This document shows, piece after piece, positions 1 to 9,785 of a stretch of DNA of 64,000 bases. Source of the DNA: Leucobacter chromiiresistens (GTDB lineage Bacteria; Actinomycetota; Actinomycetes; Actinomycetales; Microbacteriaceae). The stretch covers positions 186,001 to 250,000 of the forward strand of contig NZ_FNKB01000002.1 of the NCBI RefSeq assembly GCF_900102345.1, written 5' to 3'. A program made the position numbers and the translations under genes. Position 1 is the first letter of the stretch. The number at the start of each line of letters is the position of its first letter. The notes beneath the pieces were generated by a model that saw nothing but the letters and a program-made list of their open reading frames with translations, searched no databases and was not told where the DNA came from.

Positions 1-130
1 CGCCGGGCAGCCACCCCGGGAAGAGGTGGTAGCCGAGCACGAGGCCCACCGCGATCGCGCGGAGCCCGTCGAGACCCCCGAGCCGGTCGGCGCGGGGGAG
101 CGGGGAACGGAGAGGCGGAGTCTGAGTCAT
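1..130 (-). CDS. Acyltransferase family 3 (OafA/YrhL-like), N-terminal fragment
   Basis: Only the first 43 codons are inside the window; the gene runs off the left edge. Reading from an ATG at 130, the product has a short proline-rich head followed by LDGLRAIAVGLVLGYHLFPG, the first membrane helix and signature of the acyltransferase-3 family (integral membrane O-acyltransferases that modify cell-envelope sugars or lipids). It is divergent from truA, with 91 bp between the starts. The family call rests on this single motif; substrate cannot be inferred. Confidence 0.7.
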   Translation of the reverse strand, partial: MTQTPPLRSPLPRADRLGGLDGLRAIAVGLVLGYHLFPGWLPG

Positions 131-221
131 AGTGGTCGGAGCGACGCGGCCGGGGCGCCACGGGCATCCAGTGTACGTCGCCCGATCCGAGGCGCTCTGA
201 GCCTTCTGGCAGGATCGAGGC

Positions 222-1112
222 ATGCACACCCCTTCCGTTCGCCTGCGCCTCGACCTGTCGTACGACGGCACCGATTTCTCGGGCTGGGCCGCGCAGCCCG
301 GGCTGCGCACCGTGCAGGGCAGCCTCGAGGCCGCGCTCGCCACGCTGCTCAGGATCGCCGAGCCGGAGGCGGCGCGACTCACCGTCGGCGGGCGCACCGA
401 CGCCGGGGTGCATGCGCGAGGCCAGGTCGCGCACCTCGACGTCACGCCGGCGCAGCTCGACAAGTGGACGGCGCGGCGCCGCCCGGGCGAGCGCGAGCTC
501 GGCGACGACGAGCTTGCGCGGATGCGCGGCCGCAAACTCACCGGCGTCGTCTCCCGCGATGCGCCCGACATCGCGGTGCACACGGTGCGCGAGGTGCCCA
601 CCGCGTTCGACGCGCGGTTCTCCGCGCTGCGGCGCCGCTACGAGTACCGCCTCATCGACGCCGACATGCGCAAGGATCCGCTGGTGGCGCGCTACACCGC
701 CCACGTGCCGCGACCGCTCGACTTCGACGCCATGCAGGCCGCCGCCGACGACCTGCTCGGCCTGAACGACTTCACCACCTTCTGCAAAGCCCGCGAGGGC
801 GCCACCGCGGTGCGCGACCTGCTGCGCTTCGAGTGGCGCACGACCGAGGACGGCGCCTACGCCGCGCGCATCGAAGCCGACGCGTTCTGCCACTCGATGG
901 TGCGGGCGCTCATCGGCGCCGTGGTGGCGGTGGGCAGCGGCCGCATCGCCCGCGAGGAGCTGGCGGCGCTGCGCGACGCCCGAGCGCGCACCAGCCGCTT
1001 CACGGTGATGCCGGCGCACGGGCTCTCGCTCGAGGAGATCGCCTACCCGGGTGACGACGCCCTCGAGGAGCGCGCGGAGGCCACGCGGGCTCGGCGCGAT
1101 CCGCTCCCGTGA
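222..1112 (+). CDS. truA: tRNA pseudouridine(38-40) synthase TruA
   Basis: Isomerises uridines 38-40 in the tRNA anticodon stem-loop to pseudouridine. The 296-residue product shows the family core: LDLSYDGTDFSGWAAQPG near the N-terminus, then GGRTDAGVHARGQ, in which Asp60 is the expected catalytic aspartate, and a C-terminal FCHSMVRALIGAVVAVGSG stretch. ATG 222 is preceded by a possible -10 (CAGGAT, 210-215) six bases upstream, so the mRNA may be nearly leaderless. It lies just upstream of the L13/S9 genes, a common actinobacterial arrangement. Confidence 0.95.
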   Translation: MHTPSVRLRLDLSYDGTDFSGWAAQPGLRTVQGSLEAALATLLRIAEPEAARLTVGGRTDAGVHARGQVAHLDVTPAQLDKWTARRRPGERELGDDELARMRGRKLTGVVSRDAPDIAVHTVREVPTAFDARFSALRRRYEYRLIDADMRKDPLVARYTAHVPRPLDFDAMQAAADDLLGLNDFTTFCKAREGATAVRDLLRFEWRTTEDGAYAARIEADAFCHSMVRALIGAVVAVGSGRIAREELAALRDARARTSRFTVMPAHGLSLEEIAYPGDDALEERAEATRARRDPLP

Positions 1113-1128
1113 CGCTCAGCTGACCCGC

Positions 1129-1155
1129 TTGCACCGCTCCGGTCTGTGCTAGGCT
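1129..1155 (+). promoter_or_regulatory. Candidate promoter and leader of rplM-rpsI
   Basis: A TTGCAC -35-like box (1129-1134) and an extended -10, TGCTAGGCT (1147-1155), lie upstream of rplM, leaving a leader of roughly 115 nt. The leader contains a small GCAA-tetraloop hairpin (1164-1177). Spacing between the boxes is short (15 bp), so the -10 is more convincing than the -35. A regulatory role for the leader is conceivable for a ribosomal protein operon but is not shown. Confidence 0.4.
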
Positions 1156-1276
1156 TGACCCTTGGTGCGCAAGCACCCGATTTGTTGAGCCCTCCAGCCG
1201 CGCGCGCACCCCTCGGGGACCACGCACCGGAGCGGGATTCACGAACTCCTCCAATTCGACAGAAAGCAGCACTCTA

Positions 1277-1723
1277 GTGACTCGCACGTATTCACCGAAG
1301 GCCGCCGAGCAGAAGCACGATTGGGTCGTCATCGACGCCGCAGACGTGGTGCTCGGCCGCCTGGCATCGCACGCGGCAGCCCTGCTCCGCGGCAAGCACA
1401 AGACCACCTTCGCCCCCCACATGGACATGGGCGACTACGTGGTCATCATCAACGCCGACAAGGTCGTGCTGACCGGCAACAAGGCGAAGAACAAGCGCGC
1501 CTACCGTCACTCGGGCTACCCAGGCGGCCTCCGCTCCGTCAGCTACACCGAGCTGCTCGAGAAGAACCCCGAGCGCGCGGTCGAGAAGGCGATTCGCGGC
1601 ATGCTCCCGAAGAACTCGCTCGGCGCAGATCTGTTCCGCAAGCTGAAGGTGTACGCAGGTGCGGAGCACCCGCACGCGGCTCAGCAGCCCACCCCCTACA
1701 CCTTCGGCCAGGTCGCGCAGTAA
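1277..1723 (+). CDS. rplM: 50S ribosomal protein L13
   Basis: Large-subunit r-protein of 148 residues, the usual length. It contains the family segments [36 protein letters not shown] and [10 protein letters not shown]. The start is GTG 1277; the sequence from there (MTRTYSPKA) matches normal L13 N-termini. The gene is followed after 33 bp by rpsI, with which it almost universally forms an operon. Confidence 0.97.
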   Translation: MTRTYSPKAAEQKHDWVVIDAADVVLGRLASHAAALLRGKHKTTFAPHMDMGDYVVIINADKVVLTGNKAKNKRAYRHSGYPGGLRSVSYTELLEKNPERAVEKAIRGMLPKNSLGADLFRKLKVYAGAEHPHAAQQPTPYTFGQVAQ

Positions 1724-1756
1724 TCGCGCCCCGAGACCTCAGAGAGAGAATTCACA

Positions 1757-2236
1757 GTGACTGAAGAGCAGACCGTGGCCACCGAGAGCTACACCACCGA
1801 GACGCCGGCCGGGCAGGCCGCCGCCGCTTCCCCCCGTCCCGCGCTCACCGTTCCCGGTGCAGCAGTGGGCCGCCGCAAGCAGGCCATCGCCCGCGTGCGC
1901 CTCATCCCCGGCTCGGGCACCTTCACGGTGAACGGCCGCGAGTTCGCGGAGTACTTCCCGAACAAGCTGCACCAGCAGCTCATCACCGACCCCTTCACGG
2001 CTCTCGAGCTCAACGGGTCGTACGACATCATCGCCCGCATCGGCGGCGGCGGCCCCTCGGGCCAGGCGGGCGCACTGCGCCTCGCCATCGCGCGTGCGCT
2101 CAACGAGATCGACGCCGAGCACAACCGCCCGACGCTGAAGAAGGCCGGCTTCCTCAGCCGCGATGCGCGCATCAAGGAGCGCAAGAAGGCCGGTCTCAAG
2201 AAGGCCCGCAAGGCGCCTCAGTACTCGAAGCGCTAA
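1757..2236 (+). CDS. rpsI: 30S ribosomal protein S9
   Basis: Small-subunit r-protein (159 residues). The conserved part begins at [18 protein letters not shown] and ends with the typical basic tail QYSKR, whose terminal Lys-Arg reaches the ribosomal P-site tRNA in known structures. A 30-residue acidic and Ala/Thr/Pro-rich N-terminal extension precedes the core, as in other actinobacteria. GTG 1757 follows a purine-rich AGAGAGAGA ribosome-binding region. Cotranscribed with rplM and followed 17 bp later by glmM. Confidence 0.97.
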   Translation: MTEEQTVATESYTTETPAGQAAAASPRPALTVPGAAVGRRKQAIARVRLIPGSGTFTVNGREFAEYFPNKLHQQLITDPFTALELNGSYDIIARIGGGGPSGQAGALRLAIARALNEIDAEHNRPTLKKAGFLSRDARIKERKKAGLKKARKAPQYSKR

Positions 2237-2253
2237 ATCGGGGCTTCCAGCAC

Positions 2254-3603
2254 ATGGGACGCCTGTTTGGCACCGATGGGGTTCGAGGGCTGGCCGGAGT
2301 CGATGTGACTGCCGAGCTGGCCCTCAGCCTCGCTCGCGCTGCGGCTCTCGTTCTCGGGCGTTCTGCCCGGGGCGAGAGCCGTCGTGCTGTTGCCGTCGTC
2401 GCGCGCGATCCGCGCGTCTCCGGCGAGTTCATCTCCGCGGCGGTCTCCGCAGGCCTCGCCTCCGCCGGTGTCGACGTGCTCGACGCCGGGGTGATCCCGA
2501 CGCCCGCAGCGGCGTACCTCGTGGCTGACACGGGCGCCGACTTCGGCGTCATGGTGTCGGCATCGCACAACCCCGCGCCCGACAACGGCATCAAGTTCTT
2601 CGCCGAGGGCGGCCGCAAGCTCGCCGACGACGTCGAGGACGAGATCGAGGCTGCGATGGAGGGAGCCGTGGTCGCGGTGACCGGCCGCGAGGTCGGCCGC
2701 ATCCGCCGGTTCGCCGACGCCGAGGATCGCTATCTCGTGCACCTGCTCGGCACCCTCGAGGGCACGCGCCTCGACGGAGTGCACGTGGTGCTCGACTGCG
2801 CGCACGGCGCCGCCGCCGGCATCTCGCCCGACGTGTTCACGGACGCGGGAGCCCGGGTCACCGTGATCGGCAACGACCCCGACGGTTTCAACATCAACGA
2901 CGGCGTCGGATCGACCCACCTCGAACCGCTCGCCGCCGCAGTGCGGCAGCACGGCGCCGACCTCGGCATCGCGCACGACGGAGACGCCGATCGCTGCCTG
3001 GCGGTCGACGCAGACGGAACCGTCGTCGACGGCGACAAGATCATGGCGATCCTCGCCCTCTCGATGTCGAGACGCGGCAAGCTCGAGCGCAACACGCTCG
3101 TCGCCACCGTCATGTCGAACCTCGGCCTCAAGCTCGCGATGGCCGACAACGGCATCGACGTGGTCGAGACCGGCGTGGGCGACCGCTACGTGCTCGAGGC
3201 CATCAACGCCGAGGGCTACTCGCTCGGCGGCGAGCAGTCGGGCCACGTCATCATGAGCGAGCACGCGACGACGGGCGACGGCATCCTGACCGGGCTGCAC
3301 ATCGCCGCCGAGATCGTGCGCAGCGGCAAGCCGCTCGCCGAGCTCGCCGAATGCATGACCGTCTACCCCCAGGTGCTCGTCAACGTGCGCGGCGTCGATC
3401 GCGCCGGCGTCGGCGCCGACGAGGTGCTGCAGCAGGCGGTGCGCCAGGCGGAGATCGCCCTCGCAGGCAAGGGGCGGGTACTCCTGCGCCCCTCCGGCAC
3501 CGAGCCCGTCGTGCGGGTGATGGTCGAGGCCGAGCACGTCGACGACGCGCAGCGTCTCGCCGACGATCTCGCCGGGATCGTGCTCGACCGCCTCGCGGTC
3601 TGA
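2254..3603 (+). CDS. glmM: Phosphoglucosamine mutase GlmM
   Basis: Interconverts glucosamine-6-phosphate and glucosamine-1-phosphate on the route to UDP-GlcNAc and peptidoglycan. The 449-residue protein has the four phosphohexomutase signatures: the phosphoserine loop [12 protein letters not shown] (Ser104 is the expected phosphorylated residue), the metal loop HDGDADR (Asp242, 244, 246), the sugar loop GGEQSGH and the phosphate loop RPSGTEP near the C-terminus. It starts 17 bp after rpsI, so it may be read through from the ribosomal operon. GlmS, the preceding pathway step, is encoded 1.1 kb downstream beyond coaA. Confidence 0.97.
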   Translation: MGRLFGTDGVRGLAGVDVTAELALSLARAAALVLGRSARGESRRAVAVVARDPRVSGEFISAAVSAGLASAGVDVLDAGVIPTPAAAYLVADTGADFGVMVSASHNPAPDNGIKFFAEGGRKLADDVEDEIEAAMEGAVVAVTGREVGRIRRFADAEDRYLVHLLGTLEGTRLDGVHVVLDCAHGAAAGISPDVFTDAGARVTVIGNDPDGFNINDGVGSTHLEPLAAAVRQHGADLGIAHDGDADRCLAVDADGTVVDGDKIMAILALSMSRRGKLERNTLVATVMSNLGLKLAMADNGIDVVETGVGDRYVLEAINAEGYSLGGEQSGHVIMSEHATTGDGILTGLHIAAEIVRSGKPLAELAECMTVYPQVLVNVRGVDRAGVGADEVLQQAVRQAEIALAGKGRVLLRPSGTEPVVRVMVEAEHVDDAQRLADDLAGIVLDRLAV

Positions 3604-3639
3604 GCGCGCGCCCCGCGCCGCGCCTCGCGGTCGGAGCGG

Positions 3640-3677
3640 ACGCCCCGCGCCGCGCCTTCGGGTGCCGCGCGGGGCGT
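3640..3677. terminator. Shared hairpin between glmM and coaA
   Basis: Perfect 11-bp inverted repeat ACGCCCCGCGC / GCGCGGGGCGT (3640-3650 and 3667-3677) in the gap between the convergent genes glmM and coaA. It has no long T run on either side, as is usual in this high-GC window, so it would act as a bidirectional GC-rich stem terminator if it acts at all. Confidence 0.6.
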
Positions 3678-3682
3678 TCTGC

Positions 3683-4675
3683 TCAGAGCTTGCGGAGCAG
3701 CACCTTCTGCACGCGGTGATCCGACTCCTTGCGCAGCACCAGGCTCGCGCGCGCCCGGGTGGGGCGGATGTTCTCGACCAGGTTCGGCTCGTTGATGTGC
3801 GTCCAGAACTCATCGGCGATCGCGAGCGCCGCGTCGTCGTCGATGGTGGCGAACCGGCGGAAGTGCGACGAGGGATCGGCGAACGCGCTCTCGCGGAGCT
3901 TCAGGAACCGCTGCCGGTACCAGCGCTGAATGTCGGATGAGCGCGCGTCGACGTACACGGAGAAGTCGAAGAGGTCGCTGACGGCGAGCGGGTGCGCCAT
4001 CGAGGCCGGCTGCAGCACGTTCAGCCCCTCGACGATCAGGATGTCGGGGCGGCGCACCACCGTGTACTCGCCGGGCACGATGTCGTACACGATATGGCTG
4101 TAGTGCGGCGCGCGCACCTCGTCGACGCCGGCCTTCACCTGCGAGACGAACCGCAGCAGGCTGCGGCGGTCGTACGATTCGGGGAAGCCCTTGCGATGCG
4201 TGATGCCACGGCGCTCGAGCTCGGCGGCCGGGTAGAGGAATCCGTCGGTGGTGACGAGTTCGACGCGCGGCGTCTCGGGCCACCGGGCGAGCAGGTCGCG
4301 GAGAATGCGCGCGACGGTCGACTTGCCCACCGCGACCGAGCCCGCGATCCCGATGACGAACGGGCTCTGCCGCTCGTCGCCCCGCTGCAGGAACCCCCGC
4401 GTGCGCTGGTGCATCTCGCGGGCGGCGATCGCGTACTGGTTGATCAGGCGGCTGAGCGGCCGGTAGACCTCGGACACCTCGGCGAGGTCGAGCGGTTCGC
4501 CGAGCCCGCGGAAGGCGGCGATCTCGCCCTCGCTGAGCGGCATGGGCGTCTCGCCGGCGAGCCGGGCCCACTCATCGCGGTCGATCTCCGTGAACGGGGA
4601 GGTGAACTCGGGGCGGACGAGCGCGTGCGTGTCGGTGGATACCGCGGCGCCGGCCGTGGAGGTGTTCTGGGTCAT
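3683..4675 (-). CDS. coaA: Type I pantothenate kinase
   Basis: Phosphorylates pantothenate, the first committed step of CoA synthesis. The 330-residue protein is a PRK/CoaA-type P-loop kinase: Walker [13 protein letters not shown] at residues 109-120, then [31 protein letters not shown] and [12 protein letters not shown], all standard type I PanK blocks. ATG 4675 is divergent from glmS with only 32 bp between the two starts, so the two promoters must overlap. It is flanked by glmM and glmS, a gene order seen in related actinobacteria. Confidence 0.96.
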   Translation of the reverse strand: MTQNTSTAGAAVSTDTHALVRPEFTSPFTEIDRDEWARLAGETPMPLSEGEIAAFRGLGEPLDLAEVSEVYRPLSRLINQYAIAAREMHQRTRGFLQRGDERQSPFVIGIAGSVAVGKSTVARILRDLLARWPETPRVELVTTDGFLYPAAELERRGITHRKGFPESYDRRSLLRFVSQVKAGVDEVRAPHYSHIVYDIVPGEYTVVRRPDILIVEGLNVLQPASMAHPLAVSDLFDFSVYVDARSSDIQRWYRQRFLKLRESAFADPSSHFRRFATIDDDAALAIADEFWTHINEPNLVENIRPTRARASLVLRKESDHRVQKVLLRKL

Positions 4676-4694
4676 CGTGCATCAATGGTGCCAC

Positions 4695-4700
4695 TAAACT
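4695..4700 (+). promoter_or_regulatory. -10 box of a probably leaderless glmS transcript
   Basis: TAAACT lies 7 nt before the glmS ATG (4708) and there is no Shine-Dalgarno sequence between them. Transcription would begin at or next to the start codon. No good -35 is visible. Confidence 0.5.
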
Positions 4701-4707
4701 AAGCACC

Positions 4708-6558
4708 ATGTGTGGAATCGTTGGATATGTCGGCCCGAACGACACGGTCGAGGTACTGCTGAACGGGCTGCGACGGCTGGAGTACCGCGGCTACGACTCC
4801 GCGGGCGTCGCGGTCGTCGATACGACGGGAGCGCTGTCGGTGCGGAAGCGCTCCGGCAAGCTGGCACGGCTGGAGGACCTGCTCGAGGCAAGCCCGCTCG
4901 ACGCGTCGGGCACGGGCATCGGGCACACCCGCTGGGCGACGCACGGCGGTCCCACCGATGTCAACGCGCACCCGCACCTCGGCGACGAGGGCAAGCTCGC
5001 GGTGATCCACAACGGCATCGTGGAGAACTTCGCCGAGCTGCGCACGGAGGTCGAGGCGGCGGGGGTCGAGCTGCTGAGCGAGACCGACACCGAGGTGGTC
5101 GCGGCGCTGCTCGGGCTCGAGGTGGCCCGGCAGGGCGATCTCGAGTCGGCGTTCCGCTCCGTGGTCGCCCGCCTGCACGGCACGTTCACGCTGCTCGCGA
5201 TGCACCGGGACGCTCCGGACACGGTGCTCGCGGCGCGCCACCATTCGCCGCTCGTGATCGGTCTCGGGGACGGCGAGAACTTCCTCGGATCCGACGTCGC
5301 GGCGTTCGTCTCCTTCACGAAGCGCGCCGTCGCCGTCGAGGAGGACAGCATCGCGATCATCACGCCTGCAGAGGTGCGCGTGACCGACTTCGCCGGCAGC
5401 ACGATCGAGTTCGAGGAGTTCGAAGTCGAGTGGGATGCCGACGCCTCCGACAAGGGCGGCTGGTCGTCGTTCATGGCGAAGGAGATCAACGAGCAGGCGG
5501 ACGCCGTCGGCAACACGCTGCGCGGGCGCGTCTCGGGGGCCGGCGTCGAGATTCCCGAGCTCACGGCGCTCGGCGACGATCGCCTCCGGGGCATCGACCG
5601 CATCATCATCATCGCCTGCGGCACGGCGTCGTACGCCGGGCAGGTGGGGTCGTACGCGCTGGAGCAGTGGGCGCGCGTGCCCGTCGAGGTGCAGCTGAGC
5701 CACGAGTTCCGCTACCGCGATCCCGTGCTCTCCGACCGCACGCTGGTGATCTCGGTCAGCCAGTCGGGCGAGACCATGGACACGCTGATGGCCGTCAAGT
5801 ACGCCATCGAGCGCGGCGTCACGACGATCTCGGTGTGCAACACGCAGAGCGCGACCATTCCGCGCGAGTCGGACGCGGCGGTGTACACGCACGCCGGTCC
5901 CGAGGTGGCGGTCGCGTCGACGAAGGCGTTCGTCGCGCAGATCACGGCGATCTACCTCATCGGTCTGCACCTCGCGCGAGTGCGCGGCACGCTCTCCGCC
6001 GAGGATCAGGCGCAGGCGGTCGAGCAGTTCGAGGCCCTCCCGGCGAAGGTCGCCGAGGCGATCGAGACGCGCGATCAGATCGCTCAGCTCGCGCACTGGA
6101 TGGCCGACACCCGTTCGGTGCTGTTCCTGGGCCGACACGTGGGCTACCCCATCGCTCTCGAGGGCGCGCTGAAGCTGAAGGAGATCGCCTACATCCACGC
6201 CGAGGGCTTCGCCGCGGGTGAGCTCAAGCACGGCCCGATCGCGCTGATCGATCACGGTCAGCCGGTGTTCGTGCTGGTGCCGAGCCCGCGCACCTCGCCG
6301 ATCATGCACTCGAAGGTGGTCTCCAACATCCAGGAGATCCGCGCCCGCGGCGCCCGCGTCATCGCGGTCGTGGAGAAGGGCGACACGGCGGTGCTCCCGT
6401 ACGCCGACGACGTGGTGCGCCTGCCCCTCGCCGACACGCTCTTCGAGCCGCTGCTGCAGGTCATTCCGCTGCAGTGGTTCGCGCTCGAGCTGTCGACGGC
6501 GAAGGGACTCGACGTCGATCAGCCGCGCAACCTCGCGAAGTCGGTCACGGTCGAATAG
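4708..6558 (+). CDS. glmS: Glutamine-fructose-6-phosphate aminotransferase GlmS
   Basis: Makes glucosamine-6-phosphate from fructose-6-phosphate and glutamine for cell-wall amino sugar supply. The 616-residue product begins MCGIVGYVG, with Cys2 as the N-terminal nucleophile of the class II glutaminase domain, followed by the RWATHG motif; two SIS isomerase domains fill the C-terminal half (SVSQSGETMDTL, LGRHVGYPIALEGALKLKE) and the protein ends in the family tail DQPRNLAKSVTVE. No glmS ribozyme could fit in the 32-bp upstream gap. It is followed by a short tandem repeat and acpS. Confidence 0.97.
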   Translation: MCGIVGYVGPNDTVEVLLNGLRRLEYRGYDSAGVAVVDTTGALSVRKRSGKLARLEDLLEASPLDASGTGIGHTRWATHGGPTDVNAHPHLGDEGKLAVIHNGIVENFAELRTEVEAAGVELLSETDTEVVAALLGLEVARQGDLESAFRSVVARLHGTFTLLAMHRDAPDTVLAARHHSPLVIGLGDGENFLGSDVAAFVSFTKRAVAVEEDSIAIITPAEVRVTDFAGSTIEFEEFEVEWDADASDKGGWSSFMAKEINEQADAVGNTLRGRVSGAGVEIPELTALGDDRLRGIDRIIIIACGTASYAGQVGSYALEQWARVPVEVQLSHEFRYRDPVLSDRTLVISVSQSGETMDTLMAVKYAIERGVTTISVCNTQSATIPRESDAAVYTHAGPEVAVASTKAFVAQITAIYLIGLHLARVRGTLSAEDQAQAVEQFEALPAKVAEAIETRDQIAQLAHWMADTRSVLFLGRHVGYPIALEGALKLKEIAYIHAEGFAAGELKHGPIALIDHGQPVFVLVPSPRTSPIMHSKVVSNIQEIRARGARVIAVVEKGDTAVLPYADDVVRLPLADTLFEPLLQVIPLQWFALELSTAKGLDVDQPRNLAKSVTVE

Positions 6559-6606
6559 CCCGGTCGAACAGTCCGGTCGAAGAGCCCGGTCGAGGAGCCC
6601 GCTCGA
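6555..6606. repeat. Tandem repeat, 4 x 13 bp
   Basis: Four imperfect 13-bp units resembling AGAGCCCGGTCGA start at the glmS stop codon and run into the gap before acpS. The units are 6555-6567, 6568-6580, 6581-6593 and 6594-6606. They are contiguous, with no spacers. Confidence 0.8.
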
Positions 6607-6681
6607 GCGCGCGGGTCGGGTGATCGGGGCAGGGTGCCAGGTGGAGCCGGGGCGGTGTCGTCTCGGGTCGGGAGGAGTGCG

Positions 6682-7038
6682 ATGATTCTCGGAATCGGCG
6701 TCGACACGGTCGATGTCGCTCGGTTCGAGCGCACGCTCGACCGCACGCCCCGTCTGCGCGAGCGCCTGTTCGCACCGGCCGAGAGCGAGCGGCCGATGCG
6801 CTCGCTCGCCGGCCGCTTCGCCGCGAAGGAGGCGCTCATCAAAGCGCTCGGCGGCTCGGACGGGCTGGGCTGGCACGACATGGAGATCCGTCGCGAGTCG
6901 GATCGGCGGCCGTCGTTCGCGCGCACGGAGCGGCTGCTCACGGTGCTCGGGAGCGCGGGCGCCGCGATGCCCCATCTCTCCGTGACGCACGACGGCGGGG
7001 TCGCGACCGCGTTCGTCGTCGTGGAGGTCGCGCCGTGA
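6682..7038 (+). CDS. acpS: Holo-[acyl-carrier-protein] synthase
   Basis: Transfers 4'-phosphopantetheine from CoA to acyl carrier protein. The product is 118 residues, typical for AcpS, with the metal-binding MILGIGVDTVDVARFERTL start (Asp8) and the GRFAAKEALIKALGG helix (Glu50 in the expected position). ATG 6682 is preferred over an in-frame GTG 48 bp upstream because the family begins exactly at MILGIGVD and GGAGGAG lies just ahead (6671-6677). The last codon overlaps the tsaE start (GTGA). Confidence 0.93.
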   Translation: MILGIGVDTVDVARFERTLDRTPRLRERLFAPAESERPMRSLAGRFAAKEALIKALGGSDGLGWHDMEIRRESDRRPSFARTERLLTVLGSAGAAMPHLSVTHDGGVATAFVVVEVAP

Positions 7039-7547
7039 GTGCGGAGCCGAGCGTCGAGGAGCTGCACTGGGCGCCGGATCCCGAGACCATGGGCGAGCTC
7101 GGCGTGCGCCTGGGGCGGGTGCTGCGCGCGGGCGACCTCGTGATCCTCACCGGGCCGCTCGGGGCCGGGAAGACGACGCTGACCCGCGGCATCGGCGAGG
7201 GGCTGGGCGTGCGCGGGCCGGTGCAGAGCCCGACGTTCGTGCTCGCGAGAACGCATCCGTCGCTCGTCGGCGGCGCCCCGCTGGTGCACGTCGACGCGTA
7301 TCGCCTCGGCGGCCCGGACGAGCTGGACGACCTGGACCTCGACTTCGATGGGTCGGTGGTGGTCACCGAGTGGGGTGCGGGGATCGTCGACACGCGCGCC
7401 GACTGGTTGGAGATCGTGATCGAACGGCCCGTCGGCGCCGCGGAGAACGCTGAAGACGCGGATGACTGGTCGGACGCGCTCGTCGAGCCGCGGCGCATCA
7501 CCATTGCGGGACACGGGCCGCGCTGGGCGGAAGGGGTACTGGAGTGA
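7035..7547 (+). CDS. tsaE: tRNA t6A biosynthesis ATPase TsaE
   Basis: ATPase partner of TsaB and TsaD in forming N6-threonylcarbamoyladenosine at tRNA position 37. The 170-residue protein carries Walker A TGPLGAGKTTLTRG around residues 39-52, followed by VQSPTFVLARTH and HVDAYRLGG, which are characteristic of the YjeE/TsaE family. The GTG start at 7035 overlaps the acpS stop and its own stop overlaps the next GTG, so the genes are probably translationally coupled. Confidence 0.94.
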   Translation: MSAEPSVEELHWAPDPETMGELGVRLGRVLRAGDLVILTGPLGAGKTTLTRGIGEGLGVRGPVQSPTFVLARTHPSLVGGAPLVHVDAYRLGGPDELDDLDLDFDGSVVVTEWGAGIVDTRADWLEIVIERPVGAAENAEDADDWSDALVEPRRITIAGHGPRWAEGVLE

Positions 7548-8206
7548 GCACGACTGCCGAGCTGTTCTCGACCGCGTGCGACACCGGAGACCACGTGCTG
7601 CTCGCCATCGATACGGCGATCGGCACGACGGTGGCGCTCGGGGCCGCGGGTCGCGTGCACGTCGCGGTCAGCGACGATCCGCGCGGGCACGCCGAGGCCA
7701 TCGGCAGCCTGCTCGACGAGGTCTTCCGCGCGGCCGATGCGGCGCCGTCCCGGGTGAGCGGCGTCGTCGCGGGGATCGGCCCGGGCCCGTTCACCGGGCT
7801 CCGCGTCGGGATCGCGGCCGCGCATGCGTTCGCGCTGGGGCGGGGGGTGCCGCTGCTGCCGGTGCCGGGGCACGCGGCGGTGGCGCTCGACGCCTGCGAG
7901 GGCGGCGCGACCGGGCCGCTGCGCGTCGTGCAGGATGCCCGTCGCCGCGAGCTGTTCGTCACGGAGTTCGCCGGGCTCGACGACGCGGGCCTGCCCGTGG
8001 TCTCGGCGGGGCCGCTGCTGGTCGCGCGATCCGAGTACGTCGAGCAGGGCGGCGATCTCTGGCCCGAGCGGATTCCGGGGGCCGCGCTGGTGCGTCTCGC
8101 TGTTCGCTCGCTCGAGGCGGGCCGGCCGTTCGCGGACGACCGGGCGCTGTACCTCCGCGCCCCCGACGTCGCCCAGCCGGGCGCGCCCAAGCGGGTGTCG
8201 ACGTGA
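7544..8206 (+). CDS. tsaB: t6A complex subunit TsaB
   Basis: Inactive paralogue and scaffold of TsaD in the threonylcarbamoyl-transferase complex. The 220-residue product has the ASKHA-fold start VLLAIDTAIGTTVALG and the diagnostic GIGPGPFTGLRVGIAAAHAF block. GTG 7544 overlaps the tsaE stop (GTGA), and the last bases overlap rimI. Its position between tsaE and rimI-tsaD fixes its identity. Confidence 0.93.
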   Translation: MSTTAELFSTACDTGDHVLLAIDTAIGTTVALGAAGRVHVAVSDDPRGHAEAIGSLLDEVFRAADAAPSRVSGVVAGIGPGPFTGLRVGIAAAHAFALGRGVPLLPVPGHAAVALDACEGGATGPLRVVQDARRRELFVTEFAGLDDAGLPVVSAGPLLVARSEYVEQGGDLWPERIPGAALVRLAVRSLEAGRPFADDRALYLRAPDVAQPGAPKRVST

Positions 8207-8706
8207 GCGGTGCCGCTGCGATTCCGGTGCTGCGCTCGGCGGTCGCGGAGGACCTCGACGCGGTGTGGGCGCTCGAGAGCTCGGTGTTCGCGCGAGACGC
8301 GTGGAGCCGATCGATGCTGCAGGAGGAGCTCGCGGGTGAGCACCGCGACTACCGCGTCCTCGTCGACGACGCCGGGGTCGTGGTCGGGTACGCGGGGCTC
8401 CTCGCGGTCGGCCCCGAAGCCGACATTCAGACGATCGCGGTGCACCCGTCGTTGCGGGGGCGGGGCCAGGGCCGACGGCTCATGCGCGCGCTGCTCGCTC
8501 GTGCCGACGAACGGGGAGTGCGGGAGGTGTTCCTCGAGGTGCGCGCCGACAACCCGGTGGCGCACGGTCTGTACGCATCGCTGGGGTTCGAGGACATCGG
8601 GGTGCGGCCGCGCTACTACCAGCCCGACGGCGTCGATGCGGTGGTGATGCGGCGGGCGCTGCCCGCGCAGCCGGTGCGGGCGACGGCAGAGGAGGATCAG
8701 CAATGA
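8203..8706 (+). CDS. rimI: Ribosomal protein S18-alanine N-acetyltransferase RimI
   Basis: GNAT-family protein N-acetyltransferase (167 residues). It has the acetyl-CoA loop [14 protein letters not shown] and the C-terminal [15 protein letters not shown] motif seen in RimI. The start was taken as GTG 8203, which gives the family-like beginning [20 protein letters not shown] and makes a GTGA overlap with tsaB, like the two preceding junctions. The end overlaps tsaD by 4 bp (ATGA). RimI genes commonly sit inside the t6A cluster in actinobacteria. Confidence 0.92.
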   Translation: MSGAAAIPVLRSAVAEDLDAVWALESSVFARDAWSRSMLQEELAGEHRDYRVLVDDAGVVVGYAGLLAVGPEADIQTIAVHPSLRGRGQGRRLMRALLARADERGVREVFLEVRADNPVAHGLYASLGFEDIGVRPRYYQPDGVDAVVMRRALPAQPVRATAEEDQQ

Positions 8707-9785
8707 CCACGACCGAACCGCTCGTGCTCGGCATCGAGACGAGCTGCGATGAGACGGGCGTCGGCATCGTGCGGGGGCGCACCCTGCTCGCCAACGCCAT
8801 CGCGTCGTCGATGGACGAGCACGCGCGCTACGGCGGCGTCGTGCCCGAGGTCGCCGCGCGAGCGCACCTCGAGGCGATGACGCCGACGATCGAGCGGGCG
8901 CTCGCCGACGCCGGCGTCGCGCTGATCGATCTCGACGCCATCGCCGTCACGTCGGGGCCGGGGCTCGCGGGCGCTCTCATGGTCGGCGTCTCTGCGGCGA
9001 AGGCGCTGGCCGTCTCGCTCGGCACACCGCTGTACGCGGTGAACCACCTGGTCGGCCACGTCGGCGCCGATCTGCTGCACGGCGACGGGCTCAGGGGCGC
9101 GGTCGGAGCGGTCGGCGAGCTCGAACTGCCGACGGTGGCGCTGCTCGTGTCGGGCGGGCACACCTCGCTGCTGCTCGTGCGCGACCTCGTCTCCGACGTC
9201 GAGCTGCTCGGCGAGACCATCGACGACGCGGCGGGGGAGGCGTTCGACAAGGTCGCCCGGCTCCTCGGGCTGCCGTACCCGGGCGGGCCCGAGATCGATC
9301 GGGTGGCGGCCGAGGGCGATCCGCAGGCGATCCGCTTCCCCCGCGGGCTCACCCTCCCGAAAGACCTCGAGCGCCACCGCTACGACTTCTCGTTCTCGGG
9401 CTTGAAGACCTCGGTGGCGCGATGGGTGGAGAAGCGCCGGGCTTCGGGCGACCCCGTTCCGGTGGCCGATGTCGCGGCGAGTTTCCGCGAGGCGGTCGCC
9501 GACGTGCTGCTCACCAAGGCGCTCGCCGCGTGCCGCGATCTCGGGGTGCCGAGGCTGCTGCTCGGAGGGGGAGTGGTGGCCAACGCCCGCGTGCGGGAGC
9601 TCGCAGCGGAGCGCGCGTCGGCGGCGGGCGTCGACCTGCGGGTGCCCCCGCTGTCACTGTGCACCGACAACGGGGCGATGATCGCGTCGCTCGGAGCCCA
9701 GCTCGTCGCGAGTGGGCATGCGCCGTCGGGCCTCGCATTCGGCGCAGATTCGACCCTCCCGGTGCAGCAGGTGCAGATGCACTGA
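8703..9785 (+). CDS. tsaD: tRNA N6-adenosine threonylcarbamoyltransferase TsaD
   Basis: Catalytic subunit that moves the threonylcarbamoyl group to A37 of ANN-decoding tRNAs. The 360-residue protein opens with [16 protein letters not shown], has the metal-binding histidines 115 and 119 in NHLVGHV, the [11 protein letters not shown] strand, and [12 protein letters not shown] plus CTDNGAMIA near the end. It closes a five-gene overlapped run with acpS, tsaE, tsaB and rimI. Confidence 0.97.
   Translation: MTTTEPLVLGIETSCDETGVGIVRGRTLLANAIASSMDEHARYGGVVPEVAARAHLEAMTPTIERALADAGVALIDLDAIAVTSGPGLAGALMVGVSAAKALAVSLGTPLYAVNHLVGHVGADLLHGDGLRGAVGAVGELELPTVALLVSGGHTSLLLVRDLVSDVELLGETIDDAAGEAFDKVARLLGLPYPGGPEIDRVAAEGDPQAIRFPRGLTLPKDLERHRYDFSFSGLKTSVARWVEKRRASGDPVPVADVAASFREAVADVLLTKALAACRDLGVPRLLLGGGVVANARVRELAAERASAAGVDLRVPPLSLCTDNGAMIASLGAQLVASGHAPSGLAFGADSTLPVQQVQMH

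Noticed and set aside
4699..6990. 763-codon minus-strand frame over glmS
   Set aside because: Shadow of glmS, His/Arg/Asp-rich translation.
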